The notes beneath the pieces were generated by a model that saw nothing but the letters and a program-made list of their open reading frames with translations, made no database searches and had not been told where the DNA came from. The position numbers and the translations under genes were made by a program. A stretch of 64,000 nucleotides of DNA, from the NCBI GenBank assembly GCA_034670405.1, contig JAXDDX010000004.1:6299001-6363000 (forward strand), given 5' to 3'. Source of the DNA: Hoplostethus atlanticus (Eukaryota; Chordata; Actinopteri; Trachichthyiformes; Trachichthyidae). Below are positions 49,999 to 61,545 of the stretch, one piece after another. Numbering within the stretch: position 1 is the stretch's first letter; the number at the start of each line of letters is the position of its first letter.

Positions 49999-52436
49999 AG
50001 ATGGATGACATAATTGTAGTAAATCACTGTGTTGGATTAATGCAATCTATTTTTCATCTCCTCCCTGGACTTCTTCCCCTCACTACTGCAGGCACAGCCC
50101 GAGCTGTTACATAAAATATTGATTGCTCTTGTGTATTTCTCCCATTGTATGTAAGCATTTTTATTAGCCAACAGGCGAGCAGAGGAAACCAGTAACCCCC
50201 CACCCCACCTCCCCTCACCCCACCACTCCACCCCCCTGTTCTCTCTCTCTCTCTCTATAATAACTTTTAATAGCTCAGCAGATTTTTTTGTTCCTCTCTC
50301 TTCTGTTTCCCTGCATCATCCCCGTAGACTACTGGGAAGCCCTGAAGAATACAGTGAGGGAATACAGGAAATACTAAAAGCCCTTCTCGCCCAGTGCTGA
50401 AGAAATCCTAGAAGCACGGGAGCACGGGATTGTGGAACGATAACTTGATCTCTTTGTAGTTTGTGGGAAGTACTATAAAACATGAACCGGTTTCAGTAAA
50501 GCCCCCCAATTCAAATATAAACAACAAAAAAATGCTAGACAGTGAAATGCTAATGCTGACATGAAAAGTCTAAACATGTGCAGATACTGTTTCTAACAAA
50601 TGGCCCAATTCATAACCTGTGTAATAACTAATGTAAATCAAAGTTATTTCACTTGTCTAATGTGAATTCAGTCAGTCCTTGCCCAACCTTTTGACAATGT
50701 TTCTTGATGCGTAAGCCAGACAGAAGTAACCATCACCTTAACTACAGTTTACGAATTCTTTTAAAAAAGCGAAGTTGTCACGAGTAGAAAAAATAAATCT
50801 CCTCCTCGAAAAAAGTTTAACATTTGATTTGATCATGCAATTGCTGCACAAGCAAAGATTTCATGTGTGGCTCCGACCTCCGTCCCTGGGAGGAGCGTTC
50901 TGCTAAACGGTTTATTTGCATAGCTTTTCAAAAAGCCCTTTTCCAAAGCAATCACGGCACTTTCAGACGAAAAGCTCTCTCGTTGGAAAACCGGGAATGT
51001 GGGGCTTGAAATGTTTATTGAGTCTGCAACAACTATTTTTTTGGAAGCAAAACAAAGTCTACTACAGGCACTCATGCATATCAAATGTATTCACTGCACA
51101 GCGCTGCAGAGGGACAGTCTGTCAGCCGCAGCATACTAATATCCCATATTCACTCCTGTAGAAAAAAAAAAAAACTATTTAAAACTAATAGAAAAACTTT
51201 ATGTAAAACAAATGGGAATTGGGTAATTCATCTATCGCCCCGGGTCCCACACAGCTGTCTAATACATCTACATATTTCCAATAAACATAACAGGGTAATA
51301 AATGTTATTTTCTCTGAAGTAAGCGCATCACCAGTGGAGGTGTCATCTAAAATGTATTTGTGATGTGCTTGATGAAGCCTGCTCATCCCTCTGTAATGAC
51401 ACCCCAGCCTCTCTCATGTGTTATGCATCACATCTTGTTACCATCTTCCTCTGAGCATGGCTGTCATCGTGTGTCTTCTCGGGCCCTCCGGAAGGATCGG
51501 GAGCAACTAAGGGATCCGTGGGCAAAAGGGAAGGGGAGGGGGGGGAGCTGCGTTATTAGATGCCTCTTCAACTTCTCAAACTCCAGAAGGTGTCATTCTC
51601 ATTTATATTTGCTGAGACCACCTTTTTTCCCCTCCACAGACGGATTCATTACGGAGCAGAGAGGAGACGGCGGCGGTAGCGAAGCAATAGGTGTGTGTGA
51701 GAGCGTTTTTTTGCGCGAGTCCGTTCCCATGATGCATTATAGATACTGTATTTTTGTTATTAGAACATCATGGAGTTCATGGAGAGTACCATCATTATGT
51801 TTTACCAACTCTGCTAAATATGAGAGTACCCTGGCCTGTAGCTGAACTGGGGATGTATACAACATACAGGAGTAGTTTGGGATGCTGGGAATGCGATGCT
51901 ATCTTATGGAAGAAGTTTCTCACTGTCTCTCGTTTCAGTCCGTTGTGGAGGCAAGAAGAGTCGTTTTCGTGACCGTGGCTCTAACCATTACAATATCCCC
52001 TGTAGCTTGCCACATTTAAATCACAAACTAATACAAATACGGTCAAGCCAGGATGTTCCTCTCTGCATCACGCTAGCAAAATACATAATACATCGCTAAA
52101 TATGCTCCTTAAGTATTGAGGAATAACTCAGATGTTCCATACCAGATTCATTTATGGCACGAATGCCCACGGACAGCCTCCCATTGTTGCTCTCTCCAGG
52201 CTCCGTGTTGTGTTTATCACTGTACGTGCCCCATAGAGACGCACCTTATGCAGAACAAAACAGCACACGCTACTGGAAAGTTACTTGTGGACATCTTATT
52301 CATTAATCATTGAGCAGGACCAAATCTATATGGAAGAGTTGCTGCAAACTAATGACTTTGCCTCCCGTAGTAACCTTCCTCTGACAGCTATAGTATCGGG
52401 TTACAAGGAGAGTCACACTAGTGCCGTCCCCGCTGC
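47028..52436. other. Upstream desert
   Basis: No supported gene. Simple repeats: A12 at 48616-48627, A18-like run at 48706-48724, CAGG-type tandem at 49465-49495, (CT)n at 49802-49820 and 49966-49994, A12 at 51162-51174. The interval 50680-52430 is mostly repeat-free and includes ATTTGCAT at 50914-50921. The 161-codon frame at 51360-51845 has no domain signature. Confidence 0.55.
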
Positions 52437-52492
52437 CTCATTTGCATAGACTTAATGATGCATGCATATGCAAATGAGCATTTTAAACAATG
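52437..52492. promoter_or_regulatory. Paired octamer sites with adjacent Sox motif
   Basis: A 12-bp perfect inverted repeat, CTCATTTGCATA (52437-52448) and TATGCAAATGAG (52467-52478), places two full POU octamers (ATTTGCAT / ATGCAAAT) head to head across an 18-bp spacer that holds TTAATGATGCATGC. Eight bases further is AACAATG (52486-52492), a Sox HMG site. SoxC proteins are known to act with class III POU factors on neural enhancers, so this is a plausible Sox/POU enhancer core. Activity and target are inferred. Confidence 0.4.
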
Positions 52493-54089
52493 TTGATTGC
52501 TGCCTATGTATTCAGAGGCCAACAGTCACACATGTCTGACATGCCACTTCTGCATGTAATTTGCACCACAGTAAAGGGCAACTGATACTGTCTCTCACGT
52601 AAGCTCATCACGGCTGTTGCCAGGGGTGATAACGGCTTAATCTGTGGTTTGACTGATGTTTGTTTATTGGTCTGAATCTGTCTACGGGGATGTGGAAGGA
52701 TCACTAACAATGTCGGAGAGTACAGCGTGTTTTGGGAAAAATGGAATAAAATTGGCGTTGCGTTCAAAGCATTATGAAGGTTGGCAACAGATTCCTGCTT
52801 GATTATATTATTTTAGTTTTTATTTCGTCTAATGACAAACATGAACACAGCCGTGCCCTTCCTGTTCCTATACTGTCTGCCCTCCCAAACCCCCTGCCAT
52901 CACGTAGATGAATAGTTCACGTGCTATGTCCTCCAAATATAGCGTTAATCCTTTACCAGTGTCCACCGTGTGCCGTCCAAAGCACAAACACAGCAGTATT
53001 GGCCTCACATGCACTATACCCATTCAAAACCTCAAAAGTCTTTTTTCCCCCTCCAAGACGAGGTGAGTTGGGACGGGATGTTGTTTCAGAGCCGTGATGT
53101 TCTCAGTCTTCTAAGCCTGTGGATGCATCATAACAGGTTACGTCCAGCTTCTGGCCTACTTGGGCCTACGGAGGCACATGGAGGCCACCCAGGCCAGCCC
53201 TCTCATTTGGTTAAGTGCTCTCCAGTTGTAGGCCAACAGCACTGAGGCCCTCTGCGTGTAAATCCTTCCCTCGTGTCCTCCTCGCCTCTCCTCTACCCCC
53301 CCTCGGGTCAGCCCTGGACTCAGATTGTTGCATTTCTAATAGCTACATGCCGTGTTATGACTTACCACTGCCCTACAGCAACGAGAAATCTCTTCAAACG
53401 GGACGAGAGATGGAGGAGATTAATGCTACATTTATATAGAGTAAATGGTGAGGAGGTGTACGGTGATCATGATCATACAGGCTGACTTAAATATGATTTT
53501 TCTAGATTTTGGTATTCTAAACAACAAAAGATTCAAGTCTGAAATCTAGTGAACATTCGAGATTGGAAAGACAATCTGCTGTAATGTTTATTATCAGGGG
53601 TAATTTGCACTTTTGCAGTCTTATTTTCCATTTACAATCAGGGTCACCACCCCTTGCTTTTACAAGGTTCCATTTCAACACGTATTACACTTTACTGTGT
53701 CAATATTTATGATCCATCTGTGACCTACAGGCACATTATACCTGCGCTTTGTCACAATTTGCATTTATGGAATGAAACTAAATGGCCTATTTGGTTTCTA
53801 TATGTTCTTGTAAGGGTTATTCTAAAGTCATGTCATGAGTATATCTTTTTACTGTGCACGAGATCACAAGGTTTTGAGCACAACCTATTTCTCAACACCC
53901 ATAAAAAAAAGTATTAGAATCAATATCCTAATGTATTTTTTCTTCTATTTTTTTATTTCATTTCTGTAGCCTGACACATAATGGTAATGAATGCTCAGGG
54001 GATGTTTATCCCATTTAAATTTCAGAGAACTTGGTGTCTGCATTGATTAATGTGTGCCTAACCTATGTTTTCATTATAAGAGGAGGAGG
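52493..54089. other. Upstream desert, repeat-poor
   Basis: No supported gene. Mostly unique-looking sequence; AT-rich at 53480-53990 with several TAAT cores and a T-rich stretch near 53935-53965. No simple repeats of note. Confidence 0.5.

Positions 54090-54125
<36 letters not shown>
54090..54125 (+). repeat. (GT)n microsatellite
   Basis: About 17 uninterrupted GT units ending in TTTGGGGG. Confidence 0.95.
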
Positions 54126-54128
<3 letters not shown>

Positions 54129-54719
54129 GGGGTTGGATAGGGATTATATTTTGGGGTGGTATGATTGAAACCCCCCATGCCTAACACGGTGGAGGTAATG
54201 AACCTGAAGACAAGCAGCGGCTAGGCTGAAATTTCATGCATTGAGAGAGCGTCAGGGCATACATGAGACTGGCTCGGTCATTTGTTATCGTTAATCCTTA
54301 CATTTATGGCTGCAAATATGTTATTAGGAGGCGTGTCCTGAGTACATCACTTCGATTGGGCTTTGCTCTATGACATATTGATCAGTTGGGTTGGGGACGG
54401 GACAGGCAGGAGGCCAAAGAGACCGAAACCTTGACTTTGGACATCTGCAAAGGCATGACCATGAATGTCTGGCTTGCATTCAGCATCCCTGGTAATTTCC
54501 CTTTGTAGGGGAATCAAGGGCACGTACAGCCCATCACATTTAGACCCACCACTGGCTGGCTGGGTGAGTAAGTGACAGCGTACACGGAAGCCAAGATGGG
54601 GTCCGGCAATGACCAGCAGCCTCCTCCGGATTACATTCCAGGAAATTCTATCCATCTTCATTCAACCATTTCAATGTTCCCTGAAATGGTATGGTAGGAT
54701 GGACCAGATTCAAATTGGT

Positions 54720-54722
54720 TCT

Positions 54723-54754
<32 letters not shown>

Positions 54755-54756
54755 GC
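54720..54756 (+). repeat. (GT)n microsatellite
   Basis: About 17 GT units with single interruptions near both ends. Confidence 0.9.
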
Positions 54757-57503
54757 GTGCAGACATATATCTTATCCAAGTCATTGTTATTTCAGTCTTC
54801 CCTCAGCTATTCCTGGCTGTCCTGTTTTGGCTTCCTCTTAACATGCATGCTCACACCCCTCCACTGGCTGCTGAATTGAGGCCTAATAAACTGACATGAT
54901 TCCTGTATTAATCATCCATGGAAATTTTTATAGGTGAGGTGCGTCTGCCAGAGGCGCAGGTCAGAGCCAGCAGGCCCCACTTCATCCTACATACTGCTCA
55001 TGTCTGCACCCATCCACCAAACAAGACAGGGCCTGGATCTCAATCAATTATATAGCGGCCGCGATGCTATAACGGCGCTCGCTATTTGCCAGCTCAAGCA
55101 GCAAATCCCATGATAAAACCAACAGCAACCTATCACATGCGAAAAAGAAAAATGTAAGAGTTAGTTTATTAATGAACCACGTCTAGCTCACCTACTTATG
55201 CAGTGGCATTGCTTGCACCATATCCGTCTTGGTAAGAAAACAATATGTCATTAGTCATGAAATTCCAGAGATAGGAAATTTCCAATTCATGAAAAAGGTT
55301 CCCTATATACATGCACGTATACATTTGGAGGCAATGTTGTGGAACTCACTGATCAGTGTCTGACGAAGGTAACATTTCTCTCTGTCCGCAGTTAGACTAA
55401 TGTGGAGGGGAGGCCCATTTCACATGCTGCCGTAGGTGACATTTGTGAAGATTTAGTGATTTGCGGAGAAGGAAAATTACAATACAATGTGTGTGAATCA
55501 GCACTTATTCTACGAGGTGATGTCATGCCGAGGGTAATCAAGAAGCAGAGTTTGGACTCACGTGCAGAGCCTGTTTTGTCATCGTGGAATGAGTCTAATC
55601 CAAGACTGAAAAAAAAAACGCTTTGTAATGTGGAATGTGGATAATCCATGAATGTTTTTAGTCTTTATACATGTCTGAGACGGGAGTTTGATCTCGACGA
55701 CTATAATGCATCATCATTGCTCATATTACTAGAGCTACGTTGTACCTGTTTGCATGGATGAAGCTATATTGTTGATTCGTTGGAAGAAAAACTCTTAGCT
55801 GCATGAGGTAAAACAACTAAAAAACACCTTTGTGAAAACAGAATAGGAACAATTCAATACCTACAGAGGTGAAAGTCCAGATTGTGTAGTGGCGCATGTG
55901 ATCCTTCCTCCCACAGTGTACGCATGTGCACATTTAGTCTAAAATGAGGATTAAACTAGGTGTTGACCTGGCTGCCGGGGGACTGTAATCCCAGTCACCG
56001 CTACAAGCCGTGCTTTATGCTAATAACAGTTCATTTCATTAATTCGACATTAAAAGTGGCGATGTGTGTGTATATATAAATAAATAAACGATCATGCTAA
56101 AATGTCATCAAGATTAATGGAAAGACCAACACACCTTGCATTTATGGAAATTGCAGTATCACTTTGTAAAGCGTAGTCCTTGCTAATGGATTTCACACAC
56201 GCACCCGGAGAACAGAGATCAGGTGGGACACTGTGCTGGTCATGATACATCTGGACTCCCAACCTTCCTCTCTCCTTAGCCCAGCACTAAGGTCCAGGCT
56301 GTAAATTAGAAGGACAAGTAGTGTGCAGGCGACTGTTTATTGCTCTGTTTAAATTCACCCTCCATTCGGAACGACATATTATGGGGTGTAGCTTTAAAAG
56401 AAAAAAAGAAAAAGAAAAAAAGGCATTTAATATAAATGATCTGCCGTTGATTGTGATGGATATACTATGCAGAGACACCTTGCCTTCAAGGGCATCGAGG
56501 GATAAGCCATCATTTTCTTCCCCTTACGCATGAAGGGAAGAATGAGTGAGGGCCCAATGTCATCACAGCGCCTACAATAACACTCACCTCACAACGCCAC
56601 ACACAACCCAGCACAACAACAAACTGCTTTTTATAACCCGCATGAATTGGTTTGCATAACATTTTAGCGTGCACGGATTTCAAAAGTACAATGAAAAACG
56701 TTGCAAGCTAGTAGTATTTAAACATGTTATCTAGCGTGCACTGAAATTAAACGCCTCTCGCTGGCTTTCCTCTCCAAAAATGGCCTCATGAGGATTTTTC
56801 AAACTGAAATGTGCAACAGTAAACAACAGGCTCTTCACTCCGTTGGAGAGTGGGTGACCTTCTGTCACATATTTTTGCTGAAGCTACTGGAAGTTTTAGT
56901 CTCCGTAGTGTTTTACCTCTACTCTCCTTTGCTGATATTTCAATAAAGCGAGCCAAAGTGACCCGGCTTTATAAACCTGTGCTCAGCATAATAAGGCTAT
57001 GTTACGATTAATGAGATACCCAGGGCATTATTTGTTATCTTATATATCTTATTGATTGCATTGTCTTTCATCTTTGCTAGTGCTCTCTCTCTCTCCCTCT
57101 CTCTCTCTCGGACTTTCTCCACCAACTCCCTCTCCACCCTCTGGCTGGCTGTTTTGCTCTCTCTCTCTCAGTCTCTCTCATTCGCTCTCTCTCCCCTGAG
57201 CCCACTGTTCTCTCTTATAAGGGAGTTGTTGAAGGTTGAATAGTCATGGCATGCAAAGTGCAAGCTTGTATAACTACGCTTCCATTACCTGCAGCGTGTG
57301 TGCGCTAATAAGTCATCTTAAGTCAATGACCCGTATATATCAAGCTTCTTAGAGTAGCCATCCAGGATCGCTGCCCATGCAGGTCCCCATAACCATCTTA
57401 TTTATAATAGACTTTAAAGGCTCAACTGGTTCTCGATCAGGCCTCCCACTGAGATGCCTGGTAAATACCAACCGGCTGTAGGGGAATTGAGAGTCACTCA
57501 CTC

Positions 57504-57505
<2 letters not shown>
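54757..57505. other. Upstream desert
   Basis: No supported gene. A8-10 runs near 55608-55618 and A-rich AAAG repeats at 56398-56421, short (TA)n near 56070-56080, and interrupted (CT)n at 57081-57110 and 57158-57192. Otherwise unique-looking. Confidence 0.55.
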
Positions 57506-57555
<50 letters not shown>

Positions 57556-57578
57556 ACACACACACACACAGACACACA
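57506..57578 (+). repeat. (CA)n microsatellite with GA interruptions
   Basis: About 73 bp of CA units interrupted twice by GACA. It is the longest CA array in the window. Confidence 0.95.
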
Positions 57579-60500
57579 GTGCCCTAAGTGTTGATTGACC
57601 TCATCTCAGCTCCAGAATGTAAGAGTGATGCCTGCAGGAAACTGGACAGACACATTTTGTTTGCTCACATCCAGCAGTGCGGCTCCTCCTGGCAAATTCC
57701 AAATACTGCTCATTGATTGAAGGAAAAGCGCTGCCGTTTAATGGGAGCAGAGAGGATTGGAAGTGACACAGCATAAACAGGAAGTGTCAAACAATTAAAC
57801 AGTGTAAATGGCACAGATGAGCCACTGATGAATCTGGCTGTCGGAAGCCATTTAGCGAGGGCCGAGCCAAATAGCCTGAAAGGTGGCTCTATCCGTCCGT
57901 CCTTCTGTAACAGTAGCTCACACAAGTTAGAGAGATGTTTTTAAGTATTAGTATGAACTCCATAATCACTTAAGAACGTCTACATGTAAACTTTTCAGTA
58001 GTTTATGTTTGTTCAGATGACCTGCTGGTTGACTGTCTGAAAGCTGAATGATGTTCCTGGCTGGTAGAGCCTGGGATTTTGGGAACATGCAATTTATGCA
58101 CTATTACCGAGGCTGTTAACCTTGACACCATTATGCACAGTGGGAGAGTGACACTAAATAGAAAAAAGAAAAAACATTCACACATGGTAGAAAAAATACA
58201 GGCAAGGCCATGAGCAATGAGTGCAAGAGAGAGAAAGTAGCTTGTTGACAGCAAAACAATGCCCATGAAGCTATGCAGAGATACAGGGTTTCTTTGTGAC
58301 TGTTGTATGTTTATGATGAATGATCGCTCCTCCTCTCCGTGTCAGGGTCCCCTGACCGACAAATAGCAGGCTAATGACAATAGTTAAAACATACGCTGAT
58401 GGGCCTTCACAACGCTCCGCTACCAGTGACACCTGGGAACACGCTCTAAAAGGTTGCATGGCTGCTATTCAGTGAACTATACAGTGGTCTTCATATTTAG
58501 TGTCTACTGCGTATTGTTTGGGATGATTGAGCATCTGATTAGCATTATGTTCACTGCAGGACTTTTCGCTCTATCAACAAGCCCGACTGCAAACTACCGA
58601 CCTATTGTGTCTCAGTGAATGAGGGCACGTTCCCAAGCAACACGTGAAAACTATTCTGATGCAATTTTAAAGGACATTTCCTTATTTTAGTTTTGAGTCT
58701 GTACAACATCAAGCAATTGGAGTTATATTGGCAGAGAAAAAATGGTGGAAATCATTCAAGAAAAATAATAAATCCCATGTTAGGGAGGTGTGTTAGGGGC
58801 CTTCAAACCAATGGAGATTTCATCCCGCCATGTCTTGATTTAGATTGTTACGGTTTGGGAAGCGTGCATGAGGGTCACATGTGGCCACGCTCCCTTAGCA
58901 AGTTAGGATCATGTTGCCCATACATCATTCGAGCCTTTGGATTAATTTTGTCATCTTTATTTCATCTCTATCTCAAACATCCCACACCCAAAGCGCGCGC
59001 ACACACACACAAACACACACAAACACACACACAATCCCCACCAAAACCTCTCATCTGCACCCCGTCTCCCAGTAGATAGTGACCAGAATCCAGAATCCCC
59101 TATTAGCTGTGTGTGAAATGTAGAGTGGCTCTCCTCTCCCATGTGCTAATCCAGGCCCATCCGTCCCCATAGCACTGGCCTGTGACAGATACAAAGGATG
59201 GGGAGCGCTGCTAATCTCAGAGCCCCTGTAGCCTGGGGGTCAGTGGGGAGCTCCTGCCTAAGCAGGGCCATCCTGGGAGGCCAAGTCAGGAGATAGCTAG
59301 GCCTCAGCCCTTCGCTCCAAGCCCTGCCTGTCGGATTAATGCACCTAGAGGGACATGGTGTTTCTGATGGACCGCAGGCTCACAGGATCACAGGCTCACA
59401 ACACTGTGGGCTCTGTAGTTATTATAGGACAGAGCTGGAGATGTGCGCTATCAAACTGTATGTGGCAATTCCACTGGCAGATTGAAGAGCGAGAGAGACA
59501 AATGGGGGAGAGAGAAAGAAATACAGAGGCAGCCAGAGAGACTCCGAGACATAAAGATACAATATGTATGTTATGTTTACATGTGTAACCTGTGTAAATT
59601 GAGCTCGGGGCAACATCTAGGATGGTAGTGGTGAACCTAAATTTCACATTATCAGTGAGAAACATCTTCCCATCCCTGAAGGATGCAGCAGTGCACTTAT
59701 ATAATGATGGAGCACTAATTCAATAATTAATGGTGATAACCATCATCAGTGTCCCAAATCGATTCTTATCTTTGCCTGTGTTGAGCAATTCTACATTTTT
59801 AATGCTCTTGTCATTTTGATTAAGATCACGTCACCGCTTTTGTCCTCACTTATAATGTGACTCTGAGAAGTCAGGGTTTTATTACATTCTTCTTATTTTT
59901 CTGAGCTTGATGAGGCTTATCCAACACATAACATCCTTTTCTCAACGCTATCATACACACTGTTATCACACATTACAGATACAATGTTCTACATAAATAC
60001 ATCGCTATATAAATATATATATATATATATGGAAATGCATCAATTAGGAAATAAAATGGAAGAAACCTTGGGAAAGACTACGCAGGACGGCCAGGCATTC
60101 AGTGGGTACTGATGGTGGCAAACAAAGATTAAATGTTGATAACAAAAAGGAACAAAAACATGTGAGTAACACTGATCAACCTTTCAGTCATTAATGACTC
60201 TAGAAAGTCTCACCTGAGCACTCAGAAGGTTAGTATGGTATTTAGACACACACACACACAAATAAATACAAACATGCACACACCTGCACCTGAGCAGGCA
60301 GCACAGCATTAGTACCCTGTGGTAGAGACACACCAAATGACTGGAACCCTGAGGGTTCAGGCAGCCATGATGAGGAGGGGATTAGGAGAGGTGGGTTGTC
60401 AGCAGGAAGTGTGTGTGTGTGTAGAGAGAGAGATTACTGTTTCTGCATGCCTGCTAGATCTGGGGCGTCGAGGCTTTTAAGGCCTAGATGTCCTTGTGCT

Positions 60501-61008
60501 TGTCAGAGATCTACCCTGGAAGAGAGGTGGTATTAGGCAGAGAGGCACAGGTAAATCAGGTCTAAGGATCATAGTTCATTGAATGTCAGGGAATGAAGAA
60601 ATTTCATGTTTCATATATTCTTTTTATCCATGTATCCTGAAATTGGGATACTCACAATATCACAAACCTGCTGAAATGGCTCTTATGTCTAGGGTAGGGT
60701 AGTAAAGTAATGGAATCTGACGTGACTCATTCTAAAGACAAAAACATGTAAGCGTATTCTGCTGCTTTACCAATAAAAACAATGTATTGTGATTACAAAT
60801 ACTTGTCAAACATTAGAGGATTACTTTATACTACGTCTTTATTAAAATGAGGCACAGAAGAAAATTGATTTGTATGCAAACCTGAAATACATTTTCTGAA
60901 CTTTGTAATTTTTCACTTTTTCTTATTTGTAGCGTGACCGTGTTTCAAATTGTGGCCTCTAACAGTCATGGGAGCGTTGTATGCATGCGTAAATAAAGTC
61001 CACAAAAA
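57579..61008. other. Upstream desert
   Basis: No supported gene. Interrupted (CA)n at 58995-59032, a duplicated CAGGCTCACA word (period 15) near 59375-59400, GA-rich stretch at 59488-59520, (TA)n at 60012-60030, (CA)n at 60246-60260 and (GT)n at 60409-60422. AT content rises from about 60560 onward. Confidence 0.55.
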
Positions 61009-61064
61009 GAACCAGGTACAAAAGCGATGATTCTGCTTTTGTACCTGGTTCAAAAGCAGAATCA
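61009..61064 (+). repeat. Two overlapping perfect inverted repeats
   Basis: GAACCAGGTACAAAAGC (61009-61025) is perfectly complementary to 61035-61051 across a 9-nt loop. TGATTCTGCTTTTG (61028-61041) is perfectly complementary to 61051-61064 across another 9-nt spacer. The segment 61035-61041 belongs to both stems, so only one can form at a time. CAAAAGC therefore occurs at 61019-61025, inverted at 61035-61041 and again at 61051-61057. A CAGTCTAA direct repeat follows (61064-61071, 61073-61080). Confidence 0.85.
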
Positions 61065-61349
61065 GTCTAAAGCAGTCTAAATTCATATTTAAAGCCTAAA
61101 ATATCATTAAAATTACAAAAATATCACAAAATATATTTCCAGAAATAGACATTGCGTGTAGTGGAACACGCTGACATTATCTTGTCTTTATCTTGTTGCC
61201 ATGGATACAAGTAGTGGTGCAACCTCCCTGAAATTCATTAGATCACTATAGAGCATCACTCCTGTTTGTAATTCTTTACAGGATACTGGTAAATTCTAAA
61301 AACATCTTTAACTTTTCTAAAAATGTCTTCTATTGTGGTTCTGCCAAAA

Positions 61350-61545
61350 CAAATAAAGCCCTGCCTCCAATAAAGACCTGCTACTCTCATTTGTTGAGGT
61401 AAATAAAGGCCCTGGCAGTTATTGGAAGTTATTTATACCTCAGATATTACAAAGTAATCTAAAAGTGACTGAAAGTAATCTGAGTTTGGGTAATCTCTTG
61501 GATTACGATACTGAAGTAACTAGTAACTGTAATGGAATAGAGCCT
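61350..61545 (+). mobile_element. Degraded dispersed repeat, hAT-like texture
   Basis: The run of AAAGTAATCT, GAAAGTAATCTGAG, GGATTACG and GAAGTAACTAGTAACTGTAAT at 61449-61533 resembles termini of non-autonomous hAT-type elements that I know from fish genomes. The preceding segment carries imperfect inverted copies of TCCAATAA (61366-61373) and TTATTGGA (61419-61426) around an AATAAAGGCCCTG-like word. Ends and target duplications are not visible. The family is uncertain. Confidence 0.35.

Noticed and set aside
51360-51845. 161-codon plus-strand frame
   Set aside because: Begins and ends within unremarkable non-coding sequence, with no domain or codon signature. I see no support for a gene.
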